Below the pieces are notes generated by a model. The model did no database searches. It had not been told where the DNA came from and saw only the letters and a program-made list of their open reading frames with translations. Shown one piece after another: positions 17,422 to 27,500 of a stretch of 64,000 bases of DNA. This DNA is from DAIRDK01 sp035403225 (lineage in GTDB: Bacteria; Bacteroidota; Bacteroidia; Bacteroidales; FEN-979), in assembly GCA_035403225.1 (NCBI GenBank), contig DAONET010000008.1:32342-96341 (forward strand). The letters are read 5' to 3'. Within the stretch, counting starts at the first letter, position 1. Each line of letters begins with the position of its first letter. The translations under genes and the position numbers were made by a program.

Positions 17422-18498
17422 TTAAAAATTAAGTTTTAACCCGATTGTATGGATACCGCCATAAGGATTTGTAGCGCGGTATGCATAATCGATACCAATT
17501 CCGGTCATTTTTTCTTTATTGAAAGGTACGTTTACCGAAACACCGGCGCTTGGCCCGGTATACCAGGTTCCGCGTTCTTCAAGGGTGTTGTTGAACATTC
17601 CGTCCTGATAGGTATACCCAACCCTGAGTCCGAGATAATGTTTCAGATTATATTCCAATCCTAACACAACCTGGTCTTTGGTGAAAGAGTTTGAGTTAAA
17701 GTTACCGGCCAGTGTCAGCGTGTTCATATCTCCCATATGGAAATCATAAGAGGCACCAATACGTAAGGTAGTCGGCATTTCAAACTTTTCTCCACGTTGA
17801 GCAACGGTAAACAGGTCATTGTCATCGCCATGACCGGGAATAACACCTCTGAAAGAAAGTCCGTCTCCTGAAAATTTCATGGAGGGTCCCAGGTTCTTCA
17901 GTGCAACCCCGAATTTGATCTGTTCCCTGTCACCGGTCACATACTGAATCCCTGCATCAAGAGCGATACCCATAGCGCTGGCATCTGACATGGATTCGGA
18001 AATGACTTTCAGGTTCAAACCTCCGTAAATGCTATTGGAAAAAGCTTTGGAGTATCCCAGGTTGATATTAAGGTAACTGGGTTTGAAAGTTCCAAGGCCT
18101 CCTTCCGGCGACTGCACCGTTGTGATGTCAATTTCACCAAAGTTCATAGACATGAATGATGCGGTCAGCACACCGGAGTTTTTCCCAAGACTGGTGCTTA
18201 ATCCGAAGGTATAAAGATTAACATCGGCTCCGGTCAGGTAATTGGTATAAGAAAAGATGATTTCTGTTCCCGAAACGAAGGCTGTTCCTGCGATATTTGA
18301 AAACAGTGCTTCAAGCCCCTGGGTACAGGAAGTTCCTACACCACCCCATCCTGAACTTCTTGCCCATGGATTGATCAGCAGTTCAGATGCTCCGGCCTGA
18401 CCGGAACGGTCTTTGTTTCCGGCGGCCGCATATTGTGAGGGAAAGGAAACCAACCCGACTAAGAATATTGCTAGTAAGATGCCATATATCTTTTTCAT
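17422..18498 (-). CDS. PorV/PorQ-family outer membrane beta-barrel protein
   Basis: A 358-residue exported protein from the ATG at 18498 with a signal peptide (MKKIYGILLAIFLVGLVSFP). The LLINPWARSSGWGGVGTS start of the mature part and alternating beta strands ending in IHTIGLKLNF match the PorV/PorQ family, FadL-like barrels that act in type IX secretion. It is the third gene of a unit with a 1405-residue secreted protein (42 bp upstream) and a TonB-dependent receptor. This suggests a PorV paralogue dedicated to that cargo rather than the general T9SS PorV; this is inference. Confidence 0.85.
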   Translation of the reverse strand: MKKIYGILLAIFLVGLVSFPSQYAAAGNKDRSGQAGASELLINPWARSSGWGGVGTSCTQGLEALFSNIAGTAFVSGTEIIFSYTNYLTGADVNLYTFGLSTSLGKNSGVLTASFMSMNFGEIDITTVQSPEGGLGTFKPSYLNINLGYSKAFSNSIYGGLNLKVISESMSDASAMGIALDAGIQYVTGDREQIKFGVALKNLGPSMKFSGDGLSFRGVIPGHGDDNDLFTVAQRGEKFEMPTTLRIGASYDFHMGDMNTLTLAGNFNSNSFTKDQVVLGLEYNLKHYLGLRVGYTYQDGMFNNTLEERGTWYTGPSAGVSVNVPFNKEKMTGIGIDYAYRATNPYGGIHTIGLKLNF

Positions 18499-18540
18499 AA
18501 TCCTGTATTTTTTGTTTTGATACATTCGATAAATCTATTA

Positions 18541-21500
18541 TTACAGTGAGTTCAGGTCAACAGGTCGCAATATTCCGAACCATTTAAGGGTTCTCTCTCC
18601 CAACCCGTCGGCTTTTACGTGGATAAGGTAAACACCACCGGCAATCGGGATCCCTGCAAAATTCTTCAGATCCCAGTCAATCGATGTTTTTGCTTCTGTG
18701 TTCATCCCATCTGTAGAAGATCTCGGTGTAATAACACCCGATTTATCTACTTTAAATTGACGGATCAATGTTCCGCTTATATCGAAAATGGTAACCGTGC
18801 AATGTTCAGGAAGATTGGTGATTTTAATCCTGTTATCAAGCTGTCCGGTTTCATAGTCGTCATAAGCATAATATGGATTTGGAACAACATTGATCAGATC
18901 CAGGTCAGATTTAGCCTGAACCTTTTCGTCTTTCGCCGTTGCAATATCATTGGTATTGAATTCATATACCGGCCAGCCTTTGTTTACAATCGTATCGGTC
19001 ATTCCGGCAGGTAACGGCAAGGAATAGTACCTTTCATAGGGTTTTGCTACCCTGAACGAAATCTTAATATCGCAGCTGAGCCATTCTTTACCGTCAACTT
19101 TCAAAGGAATACCAGCGTACATGGCAGATGCCCATGCTCTGGTTTTATAGATATTGTCTTTAACTTTAAGTTTCAGCACATTGTAAAGCTTTGCAGCAGC
19201 ATCGTATGCCGGGAAGTACAGTTGGAATGTATCCAGGGTAAGATCCCTGTGAGCCATTACGTAAACATAATGCTGTCCACCAAAGATTGGCGTGCCAAAT
19301 ACATCTTCTTCTCTTGATGTCGGATTAAAGATCATATCCCGACCGTTATCAGCAACCAGCCATGAATTTTCAGCAAACATCATATTTAACCGTTCGCCGG
19401 TTTCAAGGTTGATAGCATATCCGGGGAACCAACCCATACCGTACTCACTAATATAACTTGAGTTGTACATCGGGTCACTGCTGACAACGTCAGTTTGTCC
19501 ATCAACGTTCACAGATTTTGCATTACGCATATCATACTGACGGGCTCTTCCTTGTGCAAGCATCGAGTCAGAACACATTTCAATAACCGGGCAACGTGTC
19601 CATTTGGTCTTATCAGGCGTCAAAACGATGTCCACACTGGCCAGATTACTAAGCTGATTAAACTTCTTCGAATTCTGATTAAAGGCAGGTCCGACTGAAA
19701 GTTGTCCACCGTGCGCTGTTAAAGAATAGGGAGCCCATGTCCCACTCAGCATTTTCTGGTAGTTTTTATTCGGGTCCCAGGCATTATCACTTCCCATATC
19801 CCAGTCGTAATAACTGCTCTCTGATCCTTTATAGGTTCCAGAGCGGATCCAGTTAAAATAACTAGCCGGGACGTCACTGTCTTCGATACCACTCAGCCAA
19901 ACATTATTTGTTTCGGCTGAAACCATTTCGGCAAGCAACAATCCGTTATTATCCGTTTTACTTCCATCAGAAAGTGAATCACCCGGATAGGGAATCTGTG
20001 CAATTTCCAGTGCAATACCCAGATCAAGGAACAGTTGTTCATAGGGATAAACCGTGGTAGTATCCGAATAATGTACCGCTCCGGATGACTGATCAATCAG
20101 TTTCCAGGATCCGAAATTGATATTTTCATTGGTAAAATAATTATTGGTAACCGGAGCCATGGAATCGAATACGACATAAAAATCACCTTTTGTAACATTC
20201 AGGGGATCGATTACTTTCACGTTTAACGGGCCGTAACCTGTTTCATATTTCAATTTATAGGCAATCGGGTAATCCGGTCCACCATAGGTATTCGTTTCAC
20301 TTACGGGTTTTTTCGAGAGAATTTCCGACACGCTGGAAGCATCCAGTTGCAGGATTTGTCCACCGTTACCTTGTCCCATAATACGGGTAATGGTAGGTCC
20401 GTCACCATAAGAGGAATTGGTTACCGTACCAACCGGGATATGCGGGATAGCCGTATAAACTTTAATATTACCACGACCCTGCAGATACGGTATTTTTTGT
20501 CCGTCCATGTAAGCAGGATTGTCCGGAATATACTTCGAAAACTGGTTATAGGCATACGCAACAGCCAGATAATAATATTGTTTATTATTAATCAGGGTAG
20601 TGTTTTCTGTAGCGAATTTATCTTCGGTGAGTACAAAGGAATGTTGAATTCCGTTATTTTCACCTTCAACCATTATTTTTCCAACATTTCCTCCTAATGT
20701 CTGATCATATTCCCAGTTGATAAGGGTGGTTACATCATTCTTGACATCAACCTGGGCAACAAGTCTCGCTTTGGTATTATCTTTAATATCAGCAGAACTA
20801 ACCGTTGCATCTTTTAACTGATAGATCTGATATCCTTCAAAATGATAATAGGGATCATTAGTTTCAGGATTTTTAATATTGGGATCCCGTTCTTTGTATT
20901 TTTCCTGGTAGTTGTTACCGGCATCGTTGATCTTGCGGTTGCTCACATAAATAACAAGGCTGTTAGCCATTTCTTGAATAGTAAGATCGGGGGCATTAGG
21001 TCCGTTCAATACCGCGAAACAGTTATCAAACAAAGACTGGCATTTATCGTCAGCTTCCTTCAGCAATTCAACGGATTCAAAAGGAGTCCCGGAAATGGAA
21101 CGTGCCCAGGGAATACCAACGGTGATATAATTACAAGCTCCGGGTTTCAGGGTAAAGGGTCCGGCAGACTGCATGAAACGACGGTCGGCCGGGTTGTTAT
21201 TGGCTGTTTCTTCAGTCCAGTATTTATCTCCAACAGGAGGTTGGAATCCGGTGCCCCAATCGCAAAGGTCTGTGTTACCCGGGAACATAAAATCGCATTC
21301 CGGGCCGGTTGCACCACTTGAATAATGGGCATTTCCACCATACAACATCTTGGTACCATCTTTCCAGATACCGCGAAGTAACAGGTAATAATCAGGAGCA
21401 TATTCCGGATCGCTCATGTAATCGGCTCCACCATTATTATGATATACGAACCTTCTCATTCCGTAACGTTCGTTGTCAACAATGCCATCACCGAAATTCA

Positions 21501-22758
21501 CACCGTTAATAGCCATTTGGTCAGACGCAACATATTCGCTAGCGGCAATTCGCTGGCAATCGGCAATGGTAATGGGAATCGAAACTCCGGGGTTATCACG
21601 TCCGTCAGGATCCATATAGGGTCCCTGAAAGAAGTCAACACCTACCGCAGGCGGGTGAGCGCCATAGGCCCAGCTTTGACCACTACCGTCAATGGGTTTC
21701 CCGTTATAGCAGTAACCAAGTCCTCTGTTTACATCGCATCCTACAAAGTCATCATTGGCATACCCAAGGTCTGTATCAACCCACTGGCTGAAAAAGGTTC
21801 CGGTTAAAGTGTACGTCGAACGGTTGATGATCTCATAAGAATAGAAGGTCATGTTATTGATCTCATCGTTGGTGGAAAATGCGAAAGCCTGCGCACGGAT
21901 TTCCATCCCGATAGGATCGCCCTGTGTTTCTGTATGGATATTTCCTTTATCGTTAAAAATGCTCCACAATGTCTGGTCACCTTTCAGTACCTGGTCTACC
22001 AGAAGACCCATGGTATCGCTGGCTTCTCCATTGCGAAGTTTTGCTCTTCTCATCCTTTCACCAGGCTCAAGGTTTGTTTTGCAAAGTTCATTGGCAAGGT
22101 CATAATAAGGATAGTCACCTTCTTCTCTCGGATTATATACTCCACCACCATCAACATCAAAGAAAGGCGCCAGGTAATAAGCCTGTCCTTTGGAAGGATC
22201 GCCATGAGCGGGCCAGTTCAGGATTGACTGTGGAATCTGATAATCGGGGTACTCATCTTTATTTTCCCACCAGGCAATAAATTCCTGAACTTCGGCACGG
22301 GTAATGGGGAACAGTTTATCATATTCAGCGCAAGTCGCCGGTTCAATGGCTGCTGTCCCGTCGATCGTTAACGGTCCCGGCCAGAAGTCGTTCTTCACGT
22401 GAGATGCACCACCTGTCGCACCTTGCCCGAAACGATAAGCGGCAAGTTTCAGGTTATTATTAACGTCGATACCGCCAATCCACAAAGACATGGAGAACAT
22501 GGATGTTTTGCCGGATCCTTTGGGAATCTCGTATTCGGCATTTTCCAGGAACCATCCATTTCCGTAAGAATAGATCAACGTTCTTACGTTATTAATATCC
22601 AAATATTTATAGGTAGAACCCGGTTCGCATCCGGCGGCGGCCTCCTTTATTTCATTTGAACTTTTCGTACCTGTTTTCTGAACTTCACGGGCAAATACCG
22701 TATCAGTAACAGCCAGGCACAAGAGAATGACAAATAAGGATCGAAAAATATTTTTCAT
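18541..22758 (-). CDS. Very large secreted protein, WIGG-type, with T9SS-like C-terminal domain
   Basis: A 1405-residue protein from the ATG at 22758, with signal peptide MKNIFRSLFVILLCLAVTDT ending near VFA. The N-terminal region carries SLWIGGIDVNNNLKLAAYRF and FWPGPLTIDG, marks of a family of large exported Bacteroidota proteins, and an acidic, calcium-loop-like stretch DVDGGGVYNPREEGDYP. The last ~110 residues (NVVPNPYYAYDD, then TVTIFDISGTLI and IPIAGGVYLIHV) resemble a T9SS type A sorting domain but end in an unusual LKWFGILRPVDLNSL. Function is unknown. It sits between the TonB receptor (62 bp upstream) and the PorV-like barrel. Confidence 0.82.
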   Translation of the reverse strand: MKNIFRSLFVILLCLAVTDTVFAREVQKTGTKSSNEIKEAAAGCEPGSTYKYLDINNVRTLIYSYGNGWFLENAEYEIPKGSGKTSMFSMSLWIGGIDVNNNLKLAAYRFGQGATGGASHVKNDFWPGPLTIDGTAAIEPATCAEYDKLFPITRAEVQEFIAWWENKDEYPDYQIPQSILNWPAHGDPSKGQAYYLAPFFDVDGGGVYNPREEGDYPYYDLANELCKTNLEPGERMRRAKLRNGEASDTMGLLVDQVLKGDQTLWSIFNDKGNIHTETQGDPIGMEIRAQAFAFSTNDEINNMTFYSYEIINRSTYTLTGTFFSQWVDTDLGYANDDFVGCDVNRGLGYCYNGKPIDGSGQSWAYGAHPPAVGVDFFQGPYMDPDGRDNPGVSIPITIADCQRIAASEYVASDQMAINGVNFGDGIVDNERYGMRRFVYHNNGGADYMSDPEYAPDYYLLLRGIWKDGTKMLYGGNAHYSSGATGPECDFMFPGNTDLCDWGTGFQPPVGDKYWTEETANNNPADRRFMQSAGPFTLKPGACNYITVGIPWARSISGTPFESVELLKEADDKCQSLFDNCFAVLNGPNAPDLTIQEMANSLVIYVSNRKINDAGNNYQEKYKERDPNIKNPETNDPYYHFEGYQIYQLKDATVSSADIKDNTKARLVAQVDVKNDVTTLINWEYDQTLGGNVGKIMVEGENNGIQHSFVLTEDKFATENTTLINNKQYYYLAVAYAYNQFSKYIPDNPAYMDGQKIPYLQGRGNIKVYTAIPHIPVGTVTNSSYGDGPTITRIMGQGNGGQILQLDASSVSEILSKKPVSETNTYGGPDYPIAYKLKYETGYGPLNVKVIDPLNVTKGDFYVVFDSMAPVTNNYFTNENINFGSWKLIDQSSGAVHYSDTTTVYPYEQLFLDLGIALEIAQIPYPGDSLSDGSKTDNNGLLLAEMVSAETNNVWLSGIEDSDVPASYFNWIRSGTYKGSESSYYDWDMGSDNAWDPNKNYQKMLSGTWAPYSLTAHGGQLSVGPAFNQNSKKFNQLSNLASVDIVLTPDKTKWTRCPVIEMCSDSMLAQGRARQYDMRNAKSVNVDGQTDVVSSDPMYNSSYISEYGMGWFPGYAINLETGERLNMMFAENSWLVADNGRDMIFNPTSREEDVFGTPIFGGQHYVYVMAHRDLTLDTFQLYFPAYDAAAKLYNVLKLKVKDNIYKTRAWASAMYAGIPLKVDGKEWLSCDIKISFRVAKPYERYYSLPLPAGMTDTIVNKGWPVYEFNTNDIATAKDEKVQAKSDLDLINVVPNPYYAYDDYETGQLDNRIKITNLPEHCTVTIFDISGTLIRQFKVDKSGVITPRSSTDGMNTEAKTSIDWDLKNFAGIPIAGGVYLIHVKADGLGERTLKWFGILRPVDLNSL

Positions 22759-22820
22759 AATATCAGTGATTTTAATACATCCTTTGTTTTTACTGGTTAT
22801 CATCATTAATCCTCCCTACG

Positions 22821-25800
22821 TTAGAAGCTGAATTGTAAACCGAGACGAATCTGGCGCGGAGTGCTGTAATTGTAAGGATTTTCAATATAGGCAGTGTAGA
22901 GATCCCTGTAAGCAGAAGGATTAATCTGGCTTTCGATCTGGGTCTGCCATTCAGGAGCAGAGAGATAACCATCGTCATAAGCTGATCCTGTTGCCGCATA
23001 AACGCTGGTAACATTCTGTGTATTGAACAGGTTCAGGATTTCCAGGTAAACATTAATCGTGTTTGTTTTCTTTTTATTGGAAGTGAACGAGAAGTTAAAG
23101 TCTTTGTCAATCCTCATGTTGATATTGAACTGCCATGGCAGACGAGCTCCGTTGATAGATCCCTGGATGGCTCCCATCTGACCATATTGTTTAATTTCAG
23201 ATGATTTGGTATACGGGGTACCCGAACCACCGGTAACCGTGAAGTTGGCTCCCAGGTTAGATAATAACTGAACCGGTGCTTTACCGTTTTTCCGGTTGAT
23301 GACAGGTCCGTTATACTCTTTTCCACTTCCGAACCGGTAGTCAACGCTGATATTGAACTGGTGACGGCGGTCAAAAGCCAACGGGTTAAGGGTACGAAGG
23401 TTGGGTTGGTCTGAACGGATAATAGCAGAAGCAGCATCCGGGTCAGAACCGGTACCATCAGCAAACTGGAGGGTGTAATTAAACCTTACCCTTGCATTGC
23501 CGGTACGGCGAAGGTCATAAGTGAAGGTAAGACCTTTAACAGTTCCGAAGTCAATATTGGTATAGGAATAATAGGTTTTCGGATAAGCGCCGGTAAGACG
23601 GTACTGTTGGATCTGGTCGCGTTGTTCACGATAGAACATGGCCAGTTTGATAGAAGATGCGTTATTGATCTTTTGCTGGAAACCTAATTCATAGTCGATC
23701 GTCTTTTCAGGTTGAAGTGCAGGGTTGTTAATAGTTCCTGAAGAACCGATGACATTAATATAATAATAGGAAACCGGGTCAATCACAATACCCGTGGTCG
23801 GGCGTTGGGTAAGAATGTCATAGTGTGCATAGAACAGTGCCTCATCAGAAATGGGGAAGGAGAAGGAAATACGCGGCATGAAATTCAACTGCGGTTCATA
23901 ATCCTTAAAGACGGACGGGTTAACCGTTTTGTTTTCGGGATCAACCAGGTAAGGGCTTACTCCGTTTCCACGGTCAAGTACGGTCGGGTCAGTGACCACA
24001 CTACCTTCTGCATTATACCATTTATCTTCATAACGATAACCGGTGATAGCCGAAGGATTGTTGGCATCATCCACATACACAACATAATTGCTTCCGATAT
24101 TACTCGGGTGGGTAACAATCGTACCTTCCATGGAGGTCACTTCACCAGCTGTTTTAGCTTCATAGAAGAGGTAAGGATCTTTTAACACCATTTGGTTGGC
24201 ATCAAAACGGTCGATACGTAAACCAACATTGAAGATCAGATCTTTAAAAGCAAATTTATCCTGAATGTAACCGGCTACGTAAATGGGTTCGTAATTACCA
24301 ACCGGGCGGGTATAGTTACCATTATCATCGACAGCATAGAAGAAATCTTCGAAACTGGGTTTGCTGGTAAGTTTATTACCGAGGAAGTCATAACCACGAT
24401 AATAAACCAACGGGCTTCCTCCGTTGAGAAGTTCATCAGCATTGAACATGTCGATGGTCAGCATGTCTTCATCAATGTGGATGGTATGCAGGTTTTGGTC
24501 TGCATCATAATAATTTATGGAGTTATTGTCAAAATCATAAGAATCGATGTCGATATAATCAACTCCGTCAACTGCTAATCCCAGTTTTTCCCGGAGGTTG
24601 ATATCGAAGTTTCTTTGTGAGATCTCAACATATTTTCTGTGGTAATTGATCGTATCCATGAATTCGCCATCACGGTATATCAGATACGGGTTGGCGATAT
24701 CAAGTTCTGATAGGTGAGCATTGGTAAGGCCTCTCATAACCGACCACAAGGTAACGGGAGCATAATTATAAGCGCCGCTGCTTCTTTGCTGGTATTGCAA
24801 ACCGAGTTGAATTTCATGATTTCCGAAGTCGGCTGCGAAAGATGCGTTGACAGCTATCTGATCGCTGGTTGATACAGCATAATAATTGTAACCGTCTCCG
24901 GGGCTTGTCCAGAGTGAATAAACGTTCAGGGGTTCCATCCCGTTCAGCAGGCCTCTGCCGGCGAGAATGTCATCCAGGTTTTCGTAGTGCCCGGTTGCAT
25001 CGGGGAATAAATCAAAATATTGTTGAGTCCAGTTGGAAGATTCCGGATTAACGGTAGAAGGAGTAAAGTTGACAACCAGGTCCCTGAAACCGTTCTGTTT
25101 GTAAGCATATTTACCGGAAACCGTATCCAGTTCCATTTGAGAATCATACGCTCTGATAGTCGTTGTTTCAAACTTACCTACATACCCGTATTTGAACAGG
25201 TTATCTTTATGATCGGAATCTTCAGATTTTGCATAGTTCCGGGTAAAATCTGCTCCGATCGAGTAGTTAACATTCTTTACGAATGATTTATCATCCGTGC
25301 TCGGGAACCGTTGGGTGAAACGGCCGTTAACACGCCAGTTATACCCGGAGGAATGGCTGTTGTTGTCCCAGTTCAGGAGGGAGTTCCCATAGGAGAAGTC
25401 ATTATTATCATAGAATGACAACTGGCCACCAAACGAAAGGTTGATCGTTTTGGAGAGACGGAAGTCAAGTTTTCCTGAAAGGGCTACATTATAATTAGAG
25501 GAGTTCATGGTGGTATAAACCTTTTTCATGTCATCTTTGGTCATGAACTCAGCATTCATATAGATACCATCTCCATTGGGGGTAAGACGCAGGGGAGTTT
25601 CGGAGATAAATTTTACATAATCGTCTTTCCCTTTATAAATACCAGTTGCGTTCGGGCTACCATCTTTATTATAGGAGAAGTCACCACCAATAAAATATCC
25701 CATGATCGGGGTTTTGGTATGGGTGATCGTGTCTTTTTTGGAGAACAAAGGACCAGTCGCGTTCAAACCAACACGGTTATAACCGAAAGGATCCAGGAAA

Positions 25801-26522
25801 GTAGAGGTCTGCATATCCAAACCACCAGAAAAATCTCTGGATGGTCCGCGGGTGGTAACACTGATAATACCACCGGTTGCGTCACCGTAACTGGCCGGAG
25901 TACCACCGAGGATAACTTCAACCTGTTCGATAGCGGACTGCGGCAGGGAGTTGCTTCCGTATACCCTCATCCCGTCGATATAATAAACGGTACCGTCGCT
26001 ACGGGCGCCACGAATACTGGAGATACCACCGCTCGCGTTGGTGGTGACACCACCTACGGTACTGGCAACGGCATCTGCCGATTTATTAGCCATCTTAGCG
26101 ATTTCATCCTGGGTGACCGTACCACCGGAAACCGTCTGGTCTTTCGAGATCAGAGGAACTTTATAATCTACAACTTCAACTTCATTTAATGTTGTTGTTT
26201 TCACCTGAAGCTCGACATCCTGGAAGGTGATTTTATCAACAAAGATGACCACACCTTTCATGATAAAATCGTTATAACCTACAAAGGTTGCCTTCAGATC
26301 GACTTTTCCGGGAGGAACCGGCTTGATCAGATAGTTGCCGTCAAAATCAGAAGTGGCGCCTCCCATCTGAATCCCACCGATTTCGACAACGACATTGGCG
26401 AATGGGATGGGTTCTTTCGTCTGTTTGTCCACAATCTTTCCTTTGAGGCTTCCGGACTGTGAAAACACTAACACATTCGCGGTTAGTACGATTCCAATAG
26501 TTAGGAGTAAATTTCTTAACAT
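22821..26522 (-). CDS. TonB-dependent receptor with carboxypeptidase-regulatory-like N-terminal domain (Oar-like)
   Basis: A 1233-residue outer membrane receptor. The ATG is at 26522; a signal peptide (MLRNLLLTIGIVLTANVLVF) is followed by a CarboxypepD_reg-like domain (GSLKGKIVDKQTKEPIPFANV, split at the KIVD strand, residues ~26-110). Then comes a plug domain with GGVTTNASGGISSIRG and YIDGMRVYG, and a long barrel ending PRQIRLGLQFSF. No TonB-box partner such as SusD follows; instead the next genes encode a giant secreted protein and a PorV-like barrel. The Oar-like type is linked in other species to export or surface roles as well as uptake. Substrate unknown. Confidence 0.9.
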   Translation of the reverse strand: MLRNLLLTIGIVLTANVLVFSQSGSLKGKIVDKQTKEPIPFANVVVEIGGIQMGGATSDFDGNYLIKPVPPGKVDLKATFVGYNDFIMKGVVIFVDKITFQDVELQVKTTTLNEVEVVDYKVPLISKDQTVSGGTVTQDEIAKMANKSADAVASTVGGVTTNASGGISSIRGARSDGTVYYIDGMRVYGSNSLPQSAIEQVEVILGGTPASYGDATGGIISVTTRGPSRDFSGGLDMQTSTFLDPFGYNRVGLNATGPLFSKKDTITHTKTPIMGYFIGGDFSYNKDGSPNATGIYKGKDDYVKFISETPLRLTPNGDGIYMNAEFMTKDDMKKVYTTMNSSNYNVALSGKLDFRLSKTINLSFGGQLSFYDNNDFSYGNSLLNWDNNSHSSGYNWRVNGRFTQRFPSTDDKSFVKNVNYSIGADFTRNYAKSEDSDHKDNLFKYGYVGKFETTTIRAYDSQMELDTVSGKYAYKQNGFRDLVVNFTPSTVNPESSNWTQQYFDLFPDATGHYENLDDILAGRGLLNGMEPLNVYSLWTSPGDGYNYYAVSTSDQIAVNASFAADFGNHEIQLGLQYQQRSSGAYNYAPVTLWSVMRGLTNAHLSELDIANPYLIYRDGEFMDTINYHRKYVEISQRNFDINLREKLGLAVDGVDYIDIDSYDFDNNSINYYDADQNLHTIHIDEDMLTIDMFNADELLNGGSPLVYYRGYDFLGNKLTSKPSFEDFFYAVDDNGNYTRPVGNYEPIYVAGYIQDKFAFKDLIFNVGLRIDRFDANQMVLKDPYLFYEAKTAGEVTSMEGTIVTHPSNIGSNYVVYVDDANNPSAITGYRYEDKWYNAEGSVVTDPTVLDRGNGVSPYLVDPENKTVNPSVFKDYEPQLNFMPRISFSFPISDEALFYAHYDILTQRPTTGIVIDPVSYYYINVIGSSGTINNPALQPEKTIDYELGFQQKINNASSIKLAMFYREQRDQIQQYRLTGAYPKTYYSYTNIDFGTVKGLTFTYDLRRTGNARVRFNYTLQFADGTGSDPDAASAIIRSDQPNLRTLNPLAFDRRHQFNISVDYRFGSGKEYNGPVINRKNGKAPVQLLSNLGANFTVTGGSGTPYTKSSEIKQYGQMGAIQGSINGARLPWQFNINMRIDKDFNFSFTSNKKKTNTINVYLEILNLFNTQNVTSVYAATGSAYDDGYLSAPEWQTQIESQINPSAYRDLYTAYIENPYNYSTPRQIRLGLQFSF

Positions 26523-26566
26523 ACCATACAATTTTATGTTAGATTACATTGCTTATTAAAAGGTGG

Positions 26567-26599
26567 TAAAGGTAATAATATTTTGAAATTGGGAACAAA
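26567..26599 (-). promoter_or_regulatory. Promoter of the receptor/secreted protein/PorV-like unit
   Basis: Reverse strand has TTTG (26596-26599), a 21-bp spacer and TACCTTTA (26567-26574), one mismatch from TAnnTTTG, 44 bp before the ATG. Confidence 0.5.
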
Positions 26600-26709
26600 T
26601 TTATTTCTCAGATGAACTGGAAGATAAATCCAATCTAAATAACCCGACTATTCTACCACCGCTAAAAGCAGGCAGACAAACACCGGATCTTACCCGACCA
26701 ACCATCATA

Positions 26710-26967
26710 CTATTTTCTTTTCACCGGCGTATTCTTTTTTGCTTTTCGTTGACTTTCTCGCATCATAGCTCTGGTTTCTTTTGATTGAAGTTGGTGATGC
26801 CTTTTAAGTGCGTCCTGATATTCCCGAACCGCGGCTTTGTCTTTCTTCTTTTTTTCCCTCTCGATTTTCCGCTGGCTCACTTTGGCTTGCTGACCAATGG
26901 AAGTGTAAGGAACTGCCAAACAAATAACTAATAATGCGATACTGAAAGTTCGCAAAGAAAACTTCAT
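26710..26967 (-). CDS. Small secreted basic protein of unknown function
   Basis: From the ATG at 26967 the product is 85 residues: a signal peptide (MKFSLRTFSIALLVICLAVP) followed by a strongly basic, lysine- and arginine-rich helix with REYQDALKRHHQLQSKETR. Such short KKxK-rich periplasmic proteins recur in Bacteroidota without known function. A longer reading from 26997 lacks a clean signal peptide start. It is divergent from the Rieske-like lipoprotein gene. A weak -7-like element (TACTTTTA on the reverse strand, 27006-27013) lies upstream. Confidence 0.7.
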   Translation of the reverse strand: MKFSLRTFSIALLVICLAVPYTSIGQQAKVSQRKIEREKKKKDKAAVREYQDALKRHHQLQSKETRAMMRESQRKAKKNTPVKRK

Positions 26968-27026
26968 GAAAGACTGTCTTCTATCACCCATCTTCATTCA
27001 GTCAATAAAAGTATGAATTTTAATAA

Positions 27027-27034
27027 TACCTTTG
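27027..27034 (+). promoter_or_regulatory. -7 promoter element of the Rieske-like gene
   Basis: TACCTTTG matches TAnnTTTG, 31 bp before the ATG. Confidence 0.5.
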
Positions 27035-27065
27035 TCTTTCCTGTGGAGAAATAGCTGCTTTTATT

Positions 27066-27497
27066 ATGAACAAATATTGTAATCTATTGATATTCTTCGG
27101 ATTAATAATAATTCCATTCTCTTCCTGTCATGATGACAACGCATATCCCGAGATTCCTGATGTGCCTTTCAGTTTTGTCATCAATCCGAACTCCACGCAG
27201 TATCTGGAGCTGAATCATATTGGTGGTTGGGTGTATCTCTCCGGCGGATATAACGGGTTGCTGATCTACCGTTCCTCTTTGACGGAATTCATGGCCTATG
27301 AAAGAGCTTGCCCGTACGATTTTGAAAATGATACGGCGAGAGTGGAGGTGGATGAATCAGGGATTACCTGCTTCTGTCCGGTTTGCGGATCCAAGTATAT
27401 TCTCATGGACGGCACCCCATACGAAGGACCTTCAAGGGCGCTCCTCAAACAGTACCAGACCACCTATGACGGCAGTCTGTTGTACGTTTACAATTAA
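27066..27497 (+). CDS. Rieske-fold-like lipoprotein with altered metal-ligand boxes
   Basis: A 143-residue exported protein. Its signal peptide ends at a lipobox-like FSSC (C21). Residues 80-130 align by eye with Rieske ferredoxins: box I is ACPYDF (C82, with tyrosine in place of the histidine ligand) and box II is CFCPVCGSKY (C104 and C107, the latter in place of histidine), followed by the conserved GTPYEGPSRALLKQY tail. Together with C102 this leaves four cysteines and no histidine ligands, so a standard 2Fe-2S Rieske centre is unlikely. It may bind a different metal site or none. It is convergent with ahcY and separated by 3 bp. Confidence 0.75.
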   Translation: MNKYCNLLIFFGLIIIPFSSCHDDNAYPEIPDVPFSFVINPNSTQYLELNHIGGWVYLSGGYNGLLIYRSSLTEFMAYERACPYDFENDTARVEVDESGITCFCPVCGSKYILMDGTPYEGPSRALLKQYQTTYDGSLLYVYN

Positions 27498-27500
27498 TGA

